A stretch of 25,872 bases of DNA from NCBI GenBank assembly GCA_964361645.1, contig CAYIBK010000014.1, positions 1 through 25,872 of the forward strand, in the 5' to 3' direction. This document shows, piece by piece, positions 1-7,472 of the stretch. Position numbers and translations under genes: made by a program. This DNA comes from 2-01-FULL-39-33 sp964361645. Its GTDB lineage: Bacteria; Patescibacteriota; Patescibacteriia; 2-01-FULL-39-33. The notes beneath the pieces were generated by a model. It did no database searches. It saw only the letters and a program-made list of their open reading frames with translations, and was not told the origin of the DNA. Position 1 is the first letter of the stretch. Every line of letters starts with the position of its first letter.

Positions 1-32
1 TATTTACCATATTTAAAATAAAAAAGCAAATC

Positions 33-132
33 ACACAACGTTAGGGATATACGAAGTTTTTCTGGAACGAAGTGGAATAAAAATTTGGGTGAGGGGCGAT
101 CCGAAACCCGAACCGTATATCCCTTGTTAAGT
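33..132 (-). repeat. attC-like palindromic element
   Basis: An 11-bp perfect inverted repeat (43-53 with 114-124) encloses a 60-nt loop. It is flanked by 7-mers resembling integron R boxes: read on the minus strand, ACTTAAC at the 5' side (fits RYYYAAC) and GTTGTGT at the 3' side (one mismatch to GTTRRRY). Total length is about 100 bp, inside the attC size range, and it lies downstream of a minus-strand ORF, as an attC does in a gene cassette. Against this, the R-to-L spacers are only 1-3 nt and no integrase or second site is visible. A MITE-like or other palindromic repeat is equally possible. Confidence 0.4.
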
Positions 133-199
133 TACCAGAGTGAAACACGGTGGAGCGAGAGTGCAGTGTGGCTTGAGTTTAGAATTCCGCCGTTCTTCA

Positions 200-697
200 T
201 TACTTAATTGAATGCAGAATTGTTTGTTCTAATTTTTTAGATTCATCCGTGCCTATCCTGTACATTTTACCATTTTTAAGTTTTATTTCAACCGCATCAA
301 AACCGGAAACATTATAAATCCACATCTTGGGCCATAACCATCCTCTTATTCCCCATCCATAATACCAACGATTCTTTACGGTTTTAGCGGACATTACATC
401 ATTAAGCGAAAACTTTTTCTGATAAATACCATAGCCAAATTTGATTCGTAAATATTTTTCATCAATATTTACTTGAAGTGACCCAAAAGAAGCAAGAATA
501 AACAGAATTAATGCCATTATGGCAGTAACGGCAAAATTATTGCCTGAATCAACCGAGGGGGGCTCGGCGGAGCCTGTAATATAAACCCATACGAAAAGCA
601 CCAGCACGGCCAGTGTAACAACCAGTATTAGGTAACCAATTTGAGTGTGTTTATAGTTCATAAAATTTATGTTCAAAGACGGAATTCTGAATTTCAC
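200..697 (-). CDS. two-TM protein with PH-like C-terminal domain
   Basis: A 165-aa protein of unknown function. Two hydrophobic helices at about residues 20-40 and 55-73 are followed by a beta-rich region rich in Trp/Tyr/Gly that ends in a pattern like bacterial PH-domain membrane proteins (KNGKMYRIGTDE near the end). It is probably an inner-membrane protein with a cytoplasmic PH-like domain. The longest frame starts at GTG (695-697). An ATG at 659-661 would also keep both helices, and neither has a good Shine-Dalgarno at normal spacing. It follows the methyltransferase stop by 37 nt, so it may be read through from the R-M promoter. The attC-like element just downstream suggests it could be a cassette gene; that is inference. 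Confidence 0.6.
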   Translation of the reverse strand: MKFRIPSLNINFMNYKHTQIGYLILVVTLAVLVLFVWVYITGSAEPPSVDSGNNFAVTAIMALILFILASFGSLQVNIDEKYLRIKFGYGIYQKKFSLNDVMSAKTVKNRWYYGWGIRGWLWPKMWIYNVSGFDAVEIKLKNGKMYRIGTDESKKLEQTILHSIK

Positions 698-734
698 TTA
701 ATATTTCGGGCTAGCCGAAGCCTAAAACTCCTTA

Positions 735-1853
735 TTAATTTTCTAAAAAATGTTTTTTAATAGATTCTCTTAATACAGATGATAAAAATGTTGGTACTGC
801 GTTTCCAATTTGCAAATTTTTATCACTCCTAGAACCATAAAAAATATAATTGTCAGGAAAGCATTGTATTCTTGCTCCTTCTCTTGTTGTTAGTGGTCTT
901 GGTGCTTTTGGATGAATACATCTTGAAGAAGAAGGAGTACTTAAATTTCTTGTAATGGTTGTGCTTGGTCTATTCCACCATAATCTACAATAAGTATTTG
1001 CAAAACCGCTTTTGGGTCTCATTTCTTCTGGTAAGTCTTCAGGAGTTCCACCGTCTGGCAGGTTTTCCATAATTTTCACTAAATTTTCATTATTGTTAGG
1101 GGAATTATGATCCATTAATTTTTCAGAAGTATTTTTTCTCATTAACTTTTGAAACCCGTTTACTGGTTCAGTGGCATATTCAAAACTTTCCTCACTACTT
1201 TTTATAAAAGGAAGGTCGCTTATAGCTTCTGCTAAGGTTAAATAAGGCTTCAATTCTTGAGTTAAGAGTGTTTGACCTTCTTCTGGATTGTAATGAGTGA
1301 GTTTAGGATAGTTAAATTTAGTGTTAAATTTTGTGCCTATAATTATAACTCTTTCCCTAACTTGTGGTGCTCCATAATCTGCGGAATTTAAAACCTTATA
1401 AACAACTTTGTATCCCAATGATTCAAACAGCGAGATTATCGTCTTTAATAATTCTCCTCCTTGCATAGACAAAAGACCTTTTACATTTTCAAATAAAAAT
1501 ACTTTTGGGTCTAACTCTTTAAGAATTCTATAATATTCTTGAAACAATTTTCCCTTGGGGTCATCTATCAATCTTTTTCCAACAGTTGAATATGCTTGAC
1601 AAGGTGGACCTCCAACAATTAAATCAATTTCTCCTTTCTTGATTCCAAAATCTTTTTTTAAATCTTCAATTCCAAAATCTTTTATATCTTTGCAATAAAC
1701 TTTTACGGGAGGGTGATTCAGCTCATATGCTTTTGCCATATTCGGCAATATTTCATTTGCTGCAATAATTTCAAAATTATCATCATGGGCAAATCCATAA
1801 CTTAAACCTCCAACTCCTGCAAATAAATCTATAATTTTGATTTTTTTAGCCAT
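735..1853 (-). CDS. DNA cytosine-5 methyltransferase (type II R-M)
   Basis: A 372-aa C5-cytosine DNA methyltransferase that transfers a methyl group from S-adenosylmethionine to cytosine within a specific site. The family motifs appear in order: motif I (DLFAGVGG, residues 9-16), the catalytic PCQ loop with Cys85, ENV at 122-124, QVRER at 164-168, a target-recognition region from about residue 180 to 330, and motif X GNAVP near the C-terminus. Length is normal for the family. It lies 9 nt downstream of an unknown protein with a nuclease-like D...ExQ signature, so the two form an R-then-M operon; methylation would protect host DNA. The start has no Shine-Dalgarno, consistent with coupling to the upstream gene. 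The recognition site cannot be read from sequence. Confidence 0.93.
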   Translation of the reverse strand: MAKKIKIIDLFAGVGGLSYGFAHDDNFEIIAANEILPNMAKAYELNHPPVKVYCKDIKDFGIEDLKKDFGIKKGEIDLIVGGPPCQAYSTVGKRLIDDPKGKLFQEYYRILKELDPKVFLFENVKGLLSMQGGELLKTIISLFESLGYKVVYKVLNSADYGAPQVRERVIIIGTKFNTKFNYPKLTHYNPEEGQTLLTQELKPYLTLAEAISDLPFIKSSEESFEYATEPVNGFQKLMRKNTSEKLMDHNSPNNNENLVKIMENLPDGGTPEDLPEEMRPKSGFANTYCRLWWNRPSTTITRNLSTPSSSRCIHPKAPRPLTTREGARIQCFPDNYIFYGSRSDKNLQIGNAVPTFLSSVLRESIKKHFLEN

Positions 1854-1862
1854 AGTTATATC

Positions 1863-2657
1863 TTATGAAAAAGATAAATCAGTATATTTGGGTGGATTTT
1901 CTGTTAATTTCCAAGCAAAATAATTTTGATCTATATTAAAAACAGTTTGTCCTTCCATTTGTTGTCTTGTTATCCAATTTACGCTGTCATCATCAACCTC
2001 ATCTATTTTTACAAAGGCAACCTGACCATTGTATAAATCAAAGTGAATTACCAAAGATGAAATATTTTCCTCTATTTTTATTTTTTTAGCTTCCAAAACT
2101 TTATGTTGTTTAATATCATTGATTCCTTGAAATCCTGATTGAACCTCAATTCTAACCTTTTCACCATTTTCTAAATTGATTTGTAAATCTGCTTTTGGTA
2201 TTCTTTTGAAAGTTTCAATATTTACTAAATCATCATCTCCAATTAAATCAATATTTTCAATATCAACATCAAAAACTTGGCTCAAGGCACTCAAAAAATA
2301 AGAAGAAATTACAAAACCTCTCATCCAAGAAAAATAAACCTCTTCTGGTCTTCTGCCTTGATTATTTAATCTTGAAATAATGTTGTGATTTTTTAATTTC
2401 TCAAAAACTGTTTTTATATTTTCATTACAAAACAAATCTAAATCTTCCACTTTAATATCATCTACTACTAGATCATTTATTTTTGCAACTATTTCAAGAA
2501 GTCTGCTGTTTAATAAATCAATATAATTATAATCAACAGTTGGAATTATATCCTTTGCCGCAAAAAATGCCTTGACTCCATTCTGGTTAGTAAAACCGAG
2601 TTTTTCTCTATACTCCTTGAAGTATTTTGTATCAATTATTGTCATATTATTTCCCAT
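1863..2657 (-). CDS. probable type II restriction endonuclease
   Basis: A 264-aa protein of no family I recognise, called a restriction enzyme from context and a PD-(D/E)XK-like core. KADLQI (Asp157) is followed 14 residues later by RIEVQSG (Glu171-Val-Gln173), i.e. D...ExQ, with Gln where Lys is usual. N- and C-terminal parts are helical and acidic and probably carry DNA binding. It is the first gene after a promoter and is followed after 9 nt by the C5 methyltransferase. No controller (C) protein gene is present. The ATG at 2655-2657 has no Shine-Dalgarno; a second ATG at 2643-2645 has a weak GGGA upstream, so the true protein may be 260 aa. It could also be an R-M accessory protein. Confidence 0.7.
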   Translation of the reverse strand: MGNNMTIIDTKYFKEYREKLGFTNQNGVKAFFAAKDIIPTVDYNYIDLLNSRLLEIVAKINDLVVDDIKVEDLDLFCNENIKTVFEKLKNHNIISRLNNQGRRPEEVYFSWMRGFVISSYFLSALSQVFDVDIENIDLIGDDDLVNIETFKRIPKADLQINLENGEKVRIEVQSGFQGINDIKQHKVLEAKKIKIEENISSLVIHFDLYNGQVAFVKIDEVDDDSVNWITRQQMEGQTVFNIDQNYFAWKLTENPPKYTDLSFS

Positions 2658-2677
2658 AAAAAGTAAAAGTTATTTGT

Positions 2678-2705
2678 ATTATATAAGTTTTGTTATGTTT
2701 TTCAA
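2678..2705 (-). promoter_or_regulatory. promoter of the R-M operon
   Basis: TTGAAA (2700-2705) and TATAAT (2678-2683) are separated by 16 bp on the minus strand. The predicted transcript starts near 2671, giving a ~14-nt leader without Shine-Dalgarno before the endonuclease ATG. Confidence 0.7.
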
Positions 2706-2719
2706 TTTATAAATAAATC

Positions 2720-2745
2720 GTTTTCGGAGCGATATCGGAGAAAAC
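2720..2745. promoter_or_regulatory. inverted repeat upstream of the R-M promoter
   Basis: GTTTTC (2720-2725) and GAAAAC (2740-2745) form a 6-bp inverted repeat around the perfect palindrome CGATATCG (2730-2737), just upstream of the R-M -35 box. CGGAG is also directly repeated inside. The placement suits an operator, but no C-protein gene is nearby. Confidence 0.35.
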
Positions 2746-2862
2746 ACCTTATATCCCCTCTATTATTAAAGAAAAAGAAATTTGAAAATTTTTTAAAATA
2801 ATTGGGCGATAGCCCAAAAAAGAAAAGGAGTATTTCAGCTAACAACTTTATATCCCAACTTA
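2746..2862. other. non-coding stretch between R-M and cca
   Basis: No ORF is apparent. It holds a hairpin TTGGGC-GATA-GCCCAA at 2802-2817, which could be a weak terminator remnant on the minus strand, and two copies of TTATATCCC (near 2749 and 2851) that recall the stem of the attC-like element at 33-132. The cca promoter follows. Confidence 0.4.
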
Positions 2863-2891
2863 TTGATTTTTTATCATAAATAAGCTAAAAT
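2863..2891 (+). promoter_or_regulatory. promoter of cca
   Basis: TTGATT (2863-2868) and TAAAAT (2886-2891) with a 17-bp spacer. The transcript would start near 2898, leaving a ~49-nt leader that contains repeated AAATAAGCTA-type words ending at the ATG and no Shine-Dalgarno. Confidence 0.6.
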
Positions 2892-2946
2892 ATCAATATA
2901 AATAGCTAAATATGCTACTCTAGTAGTATATTTAATAAATAAGCTA

Positions 2947-4461
2947 ATGACAAGCTATCAAGATAAATTAAACATCTGGCACAAGTCTGCTTTTAAACAG
3001 GCTGATTTTTCTTTTACTAGTAAATTACTCCAGCAATTCCCCCAAGCAGAATTATACCTGGTGGGCGGAGCCGTTAGAGATATAGTTTTAGAAAGATTAA
3101 CTAGGGATTTCGATTTTGTAGTAGCGGGAGTTGAAGCTGAAAAATTAGAAAAATTTTTAGCTCAAAACGGCCAGGTCAATCTGGTGGGAAAAAGTTTTGG
3201 CGTTTTTAAGTTTACACCTAAAACTGGAGCCCAAATAAAGTCTGGGATGACATTTGAGCCTTTTGATATCGCCTTGCCTCGCACCGAGCATGCTGGCATG
3301 AGTGGCGGCTATAAAGACTTTGCGGTTCAAAGCAATAAGGATTTAAAAATAGAGGAGGATTTATCCCGTCGTGATTTTACCATTAATGCCTTGGCTTGGG
3401 ATTTGAAAAATCAAAAATTGATTGATGAATTTGAAGGTTTAAAAGATATAAAAAATAAAAACATTAAAGCCATTGGCAATCCGGAAACCAGATTTCAAGA
3501 AGATTATACTAGAATGCTACGAGCCATTAGATTCTCCTGCCAATTGGATTTCAATATAGACAAAACTACACTAGCTGTTATTAAAAAGAAAGCTAAAAAT
3601 ATTTTGGAAATAACTAGTGAGAGAATTAATGAGGAGTTCACCAAAATTATTATGTCGGATAATGCTGAGCCGGGTATCAGATTAATGCAAGAAATCGAAC
3701 TTTTGAAAGTTTTGATACCAGAGCTAGAAGCCGGCGTGGGTGTCAGCCAAAATAAAGCTCATATCTATGAGGTTTTTGATCACAGCGTTAGAGCTCTGGG
3801 GGTAGCAGCCAAAAATCAATATAAATTAGAAATCAGACTGGGAGCATTATTTCATGATGTTGGCAAACCAATAACTAAAGAAATAAAAGATGGTGAGGCC
3901 ACTTTCTATAATCACGATCAAGAGGGCGCCAAAATAACCAAGCAGATTCTAAAAAGATTAAACTATTCAAATAATATCATTAAAGCAGTAGTCCATCTGG
4001 TGCGCTATCATATGTTCTACTACGCTCTAGATATCGTTACCGATGCTGGCGTGAGAAGATTATTAAATAGAATTGGTAAAGAGAATGTTGATGACTTTAT
4101 TAATTTAAGAATTTGCGATCGCTTGGGCATGGGACGGCCAAAAGCCAAGCCTTGGAAACTGATCCAGTTAGAAAGAAGATTTAAAGAAGTGCAATTGGAT
4201 CCAATTGCCCCTAAAATGCTAAAAATTACCGGCCATGATGTGATTGAGGAACTTAAAATCACCCCTGGGCCAAAAATTGGCTTGATTTTAAATGCTTTAC
4301 TAGGAGAAGTTTTAGAAGATCCTCAAAAAAATACCAAAGAACATTTAATCAAAAGGATTAATGAATTAAATAAAATGAAAGATGATAAATTAGCTAAGTT
4401 GCATCCAGATACCGCTTTCTATGAAGAGGAGAGAAAAAGATTGCTGCACTCGCAAAAATAA
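2947..4461 (+). CDS. cca: CCA tRNA nucleotidyltransferase with HD domain
   Basis: A 504-aa class II tRNA nucleotidyltransferase that adds or repairs the 3' CCA end of tRNAs using CTP and ATP. The N-terminal nucleotidyltransferase head carries LVGGAVRD (residues 38-45) and the metal-binding pair in RDFDF (53-57). RRDFTINALAWD, near residue 140, is typical of the family. The middle holds the neck and RNA-binding region. A C-terminal HD phosphohydrolase-type domain has FHDVGK with His303/Asp304. Three of the four tRNA genes in this window lack an encoded CCA, so the enzyme is needed. The start at 2947 is the first ATG after the predicted promoter. Some homologues are annotated as poly(A) polymerase; the tRNA role is more likely. 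Confidence 0.92.
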   Translation: MTSYQDKLNIWHKSAFKQADFSFTSKLLQQFPQAELYLVGGAVRDIVLERLTRDFDFVVAGVEAEKLEKFLAQNGQVNLVGKSFGVFKFTPKTGAQIKSGMTFEPFDIALPRTEHAGMSGGYKDFAVQSNKDLKIEEDLSRRDFTINALAWDLKNQKLIDEFEGLKDIKNKNIKAIGNPETRFQEDYTRMLRAIRFSCQLDFNIDKTTLAVIKKKAKNILEITSERINEEFTKIIMSDNAEPGIRLMQEIELLKVLIPELEAGVGVSQNKAHIYEVFDHSVRALGVAAKNQYKLEIRLGALFHDVGKPITKEIKDGEATFYNHDQEGAKITKQILKRLNYSNNIIKAVVHLVRYHMFYYALDIVTDAGVRRLLNRIGKENVDDFINLRICDRLGMGRPKAKPWKLIQLERRFKEVQLDPIAPKMLKITGHDVIEELKITPGPKIGLILNALLGEVLEDPQKNTKEHLIKRINELNKMKDDKLAKLHPDTAFYEEERKRLLHSQK

Positions 4462-4462
4462 A

Positions 4463-4531
4463 TCCCCACACCTTCCTACTAAAGTAATATCTCGTAGGAG
4501 GGTATGGGGAAACTATAATAAGGTGTGGGGA
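4463..4531. other. three-armed alternative hairpin after cca
   Basis: Starting 1 nt after the cca stop, arm 1 (4463-4479) can pair with arm 2 (4494-4510) in a 17-position stem with one mismatch and one G-U. Alternatively its first 12 nt can pair perfectly with arm 3 (4520-4531). Arms 2 and 3 are near direct repeats ending in TGGGGA. No U-tract follows arm 2. It may act as an mRNA 3' end or processing site, or be a small repeat element. Confidence 0.5.
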
Positions 4532-4532
4532 T

Positions 4533-4559
4533 AAAAAAGAGCGGTATTTCTACTGCTCT
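4533..4559 (-). terminator. terminator of the 91-aa gene
   Basis: A 9-bp stem (4538-4546 with 4551-4559, one G-U) and a 4-nt loop is followed on the minus strand by six T (4533-4538). The stop codon of the 91-aa gene lies inside the hairpin. Confidence 0.7.
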
Positions 4560-4825
4560 GTAAAATTATTTAATTTCCGACTTAAGTTTTCTACTATTTC
4601 TCTAGCTTCTGTAATATTGATTTCACTGCTAAAATCATGACCAGAACAAGACTTAATCTCATATAATTCTCCTGTGGCTGGATCCAAGACTTTGACCCAG
4701 CAATTCAAAATTGGTCTGGAACTGTCTATAACTATAATTTTAGCCACCACATTTCTACAAACCAAACTAGAATCATAAACCCTTAACCAATAAAATAAGC
4801 CAACGACTAGGTTGTCATGTACCAT
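4550..4825 (-). CDS. small unknown protein, 91 aa
   Basis: No recognised family. The chosen start (ATG, 4823-4825) is decided by GAGGAG six nt upstream; a longer frame opens at 4894 but would run back across the rluD start without ribosome-binding support. The product has an N-terminal hydrophobic and aromatic stretch, a beta-like segment with WVKVLDPATGELYEIKSC near the middle, and a helical C-terminus. No signal peptide is clear. It is divergent from the pseudouridine synthase, with only 27 bp between the start codons, so each promoter must lie inside the other gene. A stem-loop with a T-tract ends it. The strong SD and dedicated terminator support a real gene. Confidence 0.65.
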   Translation of the reverse strand: MVHDNLVVGLFYWLRVYDSSLVCRNVVAKIIVIDSSRPILNCWVKVLDPATGELYEIKSCSGHDFSSEINITEAREIVENLSRKLNNFTEQ

Positions 4826-4852
4826 CTCAATCTCCTCTTTACCAAAAGAACT

Positions 4853-5836
4853 ATGGAAAACAATATCACAATTAAAAAAGAAAGTCAAGGCCAAAGACTG
4901 GACAAGTTTTTAAATGAGCAAATGCCTGATTATTCCAGATCACAAATTCAAAAAATGATCAAAAATGGAGATATCACGATTAATGATCAAACAGTAAGTG
5001 TTCATAAGTTTTTAAAAGATGGTGATGAGATAAAACTCAAAACTCAAAACTCAAAACTCCAAACCATAGCTCAAAATTCAAAATTACCAGTTATCGATAA
5101 TGAGTTGCCGGTTACAAAAAATTTATTCAAAGAAATTAAAGTTGTATCTGAAACTGATGATTTCTTGGTTATTGAAAAACCAGTCGGCCTACTAGTTCAT
5201 CCGACAGATAAAAATGAAACTAACACTTTAGTTGATTGGTTAATAACCAAATATCCTAAAATAAAAAGTGTCGGCGAAGACCCGCTTCGACCTGGCATAG
5301 TCCATAGATTAGACAAAGATGTTTCTGGCTTAATGATTATACCCCTAAACCAAAAATCTTTTGAATTTTTCAAACAACAATTTAAACTGCGTATTATAGA
5401 TAAAAGATATACTGCTCTAGTTCATGGTGAAGTAAGCAAAGATACTGATGAGATTAATTTTTCCATTGGCAGATCAAAAGCCAAGGAAGGAATTTTTGCC
5501 GCTCGTCCTACAAAATCAGACGAGATAAACGACAAAGACAAACAAGCTATTACCGAATTTGATGTTATGGAGCGTTTTAAAAATTATACCTTGCTGGAAA
5601 TAAAAATTTTAACCGGCCGAACTCATCAAATTAGAGTGCACTTTAAAGCTTACGGCCATCCTATTGTGGGCGATAAGCTGTATTTTCATAAGAAATTAAA
5701 AACTAAAAAAGATTTAAGCCGTATATTTCTGCACGCCCATTATTTATCTTTCGCTGGCCCAGATGGCCAGTTATATGAATTTTCCAGTCCCTTGCCGGAA
5801 AAATTAAAATCATTTTTAAAATCACTTAAAAAGTAA
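4853..5836 (+). CDS. rluD: RluD-family 23S rRNA pseudouridine synthase
   Basis: A 327-aa S4-domain pseudouridine synthase that isomerises uridines in rRNA, probably large subunit. An S4 RNA-binding domain covers about residues 8-65 (GQRLDKFL...SRSQIQKMIKNGDITIN). The catalytic domain has HRLDKDVSG with the nucleophile Asp154, then LLEIKILTGRTHQIRVH in the C-terminal half. The start is placed at ATG 4853 (MENN); an upstream in-frame ATG at 4817 would add residues overlapping the divergent gene and has no support. The linker between S4 and catalytic domains (about residues 62-85) is encoded by AACTC/AAAACTC micro-repeats and reads as a low-complexity insert. It is not possible to separate RluD from RluC/RluA-type substrate choice here. 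Confidence 0.88.
   Translation: MENNITIKKESQGQRLDKFLNEQMPDYSRSQIQKMIKNGDITINDQTVSVHKFLKDGDEIKLKTQNSKLQTIAQNSKLPVIDNELPVTKNLFKEIKVVSETDDFLVIEKPVGLLVHPTDKNETNTLVDWLITKYPKIKSVGEDPLRPGIVHRLDKDVSGLMIIPLNQKSFEFFKQQFKLRIIDKRYTALVHGEVSKDTDEINFSIGRSKAKEGIFAARPTKSDEINDKDKQAITEFDVMERFKNYTLLEIKILTGRTHQIRVHFKAYGHPIVGDKLYFHKKLKTKKDLSRIFLHAHYLSFAGPDGQLYEFSSPLPEKLKSFLKSLKK
5033..5092 (+). repeat. AAAACTC micro-repeat inside rluD
   Basis: Several tandem copies of CAAAACT/AAAACTC-type words, followed by degenerate copies (CTCAAAATTCAAAATTACC), sit in frame in the linker between the S4 and catalytic domains. The encoded segment repeats QNSKL. It looks like a slippage-type expansion tolerated in a flexible linker. 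Confidence 0.6.
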
Positions 5837-5879
5837 CTGGGCACAGGAAATAGCTAGTTTTAAATAGTCATCTTTTAAC

Positions 5880-5908
5880 TTGCTAAAAACATAAAAATCT
5901 GTTAAATT
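5880..5908 (+). promoter_or_regulatory. possible promoter of the rpmF operon
   Basis: TTGCTA (5880-5885) and TAAATT (5903-5908) with a 17-bp spacer, ending 34 bp before the bL32 ATG. Each box matches consensus at four of six positions. Confidence 0.4.
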
Positions 5909-5942
5909 AAATTTAACCGATAAATAATAATTTTACCGATTT

Positions 5943-6206
5943 ATGAGTGTACCCACACAGAGAAGGACGAAATCGTCTAGATTAAGAAGAGCTTCCCATT
6001 TTGCTCTAAAAAAAACTAATTTAATTAAATGCCAAAAATGCGGTAAACCAACCTTGCCACATAGAGTTTGCGAATTCTGCGGAACCTATAAGGGCAAACA
6101 AGTTATTTCTTTAAAAACTAAAAAGAAGACCTCAAAACAAAAGGCTCAAGAGAGAAAAGAGACGGCTAAAACCAAAGAAGAAAAGAAAGAAAATAAAAAG
6201 AAGTAA
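5943..6206 (+). CDS. rpmF: 50S ribosomal protein bL32
   Basis: An 87-aa bL32 of the large ribosomal subunit. The N-terminus (MSVPTQRRTKSSRLRRASHF) is typical, and a zinc ribbon follows with CQKCG and CEFCG, so it is the four-Cys, zinc-binding form. The core ends near residue 60; the rest is a Lys/Glu-rich low-complexity tail that makes it longer than usual (about 55-65 aa). It is the first gene of a plus-strand run with nusB, rnc and pilT, with spacings of 37 and 6 nt and then an overlap or near-overlap. The ATG has no Shine-Dalgarno. Confidence 0.93.
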   Translation: MSVPTQRRTKSSRLRRASHFALKKTNLIKCQKCGKPTLPHRVCEFCGTYKGKQVISLKTKKKTSKQKAQERKETAKTKEEKKENKKK

Positions 6207-6243
6207 TCGCGCCAATTTTAGATTTTAATCCCATTAAATATCT

Positions 6244-6750
6244 ATGTCTAATAGACACCTAGCCAGAACTATAGCTGTTCAAACACTTTATCAGTGGGAC
6301 TTTAATGATCAAGAAAAAAATATTAGCGACATCACTACCGAGGTTAGAGAATCTTTCGCCCCGGAGTTTGATGATGGCAAATTTATTAGTCATTTAGTTG
6401 GCGGAGTGATAAAACATAGAGAGGAAATAGATAAACTAATAGTTAAATTCGCTCCCGAATGGCCCCTAGATCAAATCACTATTGTGGATAGAAATGTTTT
6501 ACGCTTGGGCACTTTTGAACTTAGATTTGATGATTCCATACCGGCTAAAGTAGCTATAAACGAAGCTATAGAACTGGCCAAAACCTTCGGTGGCGAATCG
6601 TCAGGAAAATTTGTCAATGGAGTTTTAGGAGCTATCTATAAGGATATGGGAGAAAAGGAAGTTGATAAGAAAAATATAGAAAAAGAATCGGCTGATAAAA
6701 AAGAGGTAAAAGATGAGTCTAAGGCAGAAATAGATAACGCGCAAACATAA
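6244..6750 (+). CDS. nusB: transcription antitermination factor NusB
   Basis: A 168-aa NusB, the all-helical partner of NusE (uS10) in binding boxA RNA during rRNA antitermination. The N-terminus (SNRHLARTIAVQTLYQWDF) and the C-terminal half, with VDRNVLRLGTFEL and PAKVAINEAIELAKTFGG then FVNGVLGAI, are diagnostic. The conserved fold ends near residue 137; about 30 charged Lys/Glu/Asp residues follow, mirroring the tail on bL32 just upstream. The start ATG at 6244 has no Shine-Dalgarno. Six bp separate its stop from rnc, implying co-transcription. Confidence 0.93.
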   Translation: MSNRHLARTIAVQTLYQWDFNDQEKNISDITTEVRESFAPEFDDGKFISHLVGGVIKHREEIDKLIVKFAPEWPLDQITIVDRNVLRLGTFELRFDDSIPAKVAINEAIELAKTFGGESSGKFVNGVLGAIYKDMGEKEVDKKNIEKESADKKEVKDESKAEIDNAQT

Positions 6751-6756
6751 ATATAA

Positions 6757-7449
6757 ATGAAAAACATATCAAAATTAGAACAAAGCATTGGAGTTAAGTT
6801 TAAAGACCAGGAAGTTTTAACCCAGGCCATAGTCCATAGATCATACATCAATGAACATCCTGAATTTAAACTTGATCACAATGAAAGATTGGAATTTTTA
6901 GGAGATGCTGTTTTAGAATTGGTGGTTACAGAATACTTATACAATAATTTTCCTAATCCAGAGGGAGATCTCACAAATTGGCGAGCCAGTTTGGTTAATG
7001 GTAGTAATTTAGCTGAAGTTTCTAAAAATCTGGGCATTGACGAATTTTTAATGATGAGTAAAGGCGAGAGTAAAGACAAAAATTCTAAAGCCAGACAATA
7101 TATTTTAGCTAATGCTATAGAAGCGATTATCGGCGCTATCTACTTAGACCAGGGATTAAAAATAGCCAAAAAATTTATCGCTGAAAATATTTTAAGCGGA
7201 CTAAAGGAAATTATAGCTCAAAAATTATACATTGACGCTAAAAGCAGTTTTCAAGAAAAAGCCCAAGAAAAAATAGGTGTCACACCGATTTATAAAGTTT
7301 TGGAATCATCCGGACCAGATCATGCCAAGGTGTTCAAAATAGGAGTTTATTTAGAAAAAGAACTAATTGCTACCGGAGCGGGAACCAGCAAGCAAGAAGC
7401 TCAGACTGAGGCGGCTAAAAAAGCTTTAAAAAATAAAAATTGGAATTAG
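6757..7449 (+). CDS. rnc: ribonuclease III
   Basis: A 230-aa double-strand-specific endoribonuclease that processes rRNA precursors and structured mRNAs. The signature NERLEFLGDAVLELVVTEYL lies at residues 42-61, with the catalytic acidic residues Glu46 and Asp50. The second catalytic patch is in ANAIEAIIGAIYLDQG (about 110-125). A C-terminal double-stranded RNA-binding domain starts near residue 160 (SSFQEKAQEK...). Length is normal. It is preceded by nusB and followed closely by pilT; all likely share the rpmF promoter. Confidence 0.94.
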   Translation: MKNISKLEQSIGVKFKDQEVLTQAIVHRSYINEHPEFKLDHNERLEFLGDAVLELVVTEYLYNNFPNPEGDLTNWRASLVNGSNLAEVSKNLGIDEFLMMSKGESKDKNSKARQYILANAIEAIIGAIYLDQGLKIAKKFIAENILSGLKEIIAQKLYIDAKSSFQEKAQEKIGVTPIYKVLESSGPDHAKVFKIGVYLEKELIATGAGTSKQEAQTEAAKKALKNKNWN

Positions 7450-7472
7450 AGATAATTAAAAAAAATAAAACT

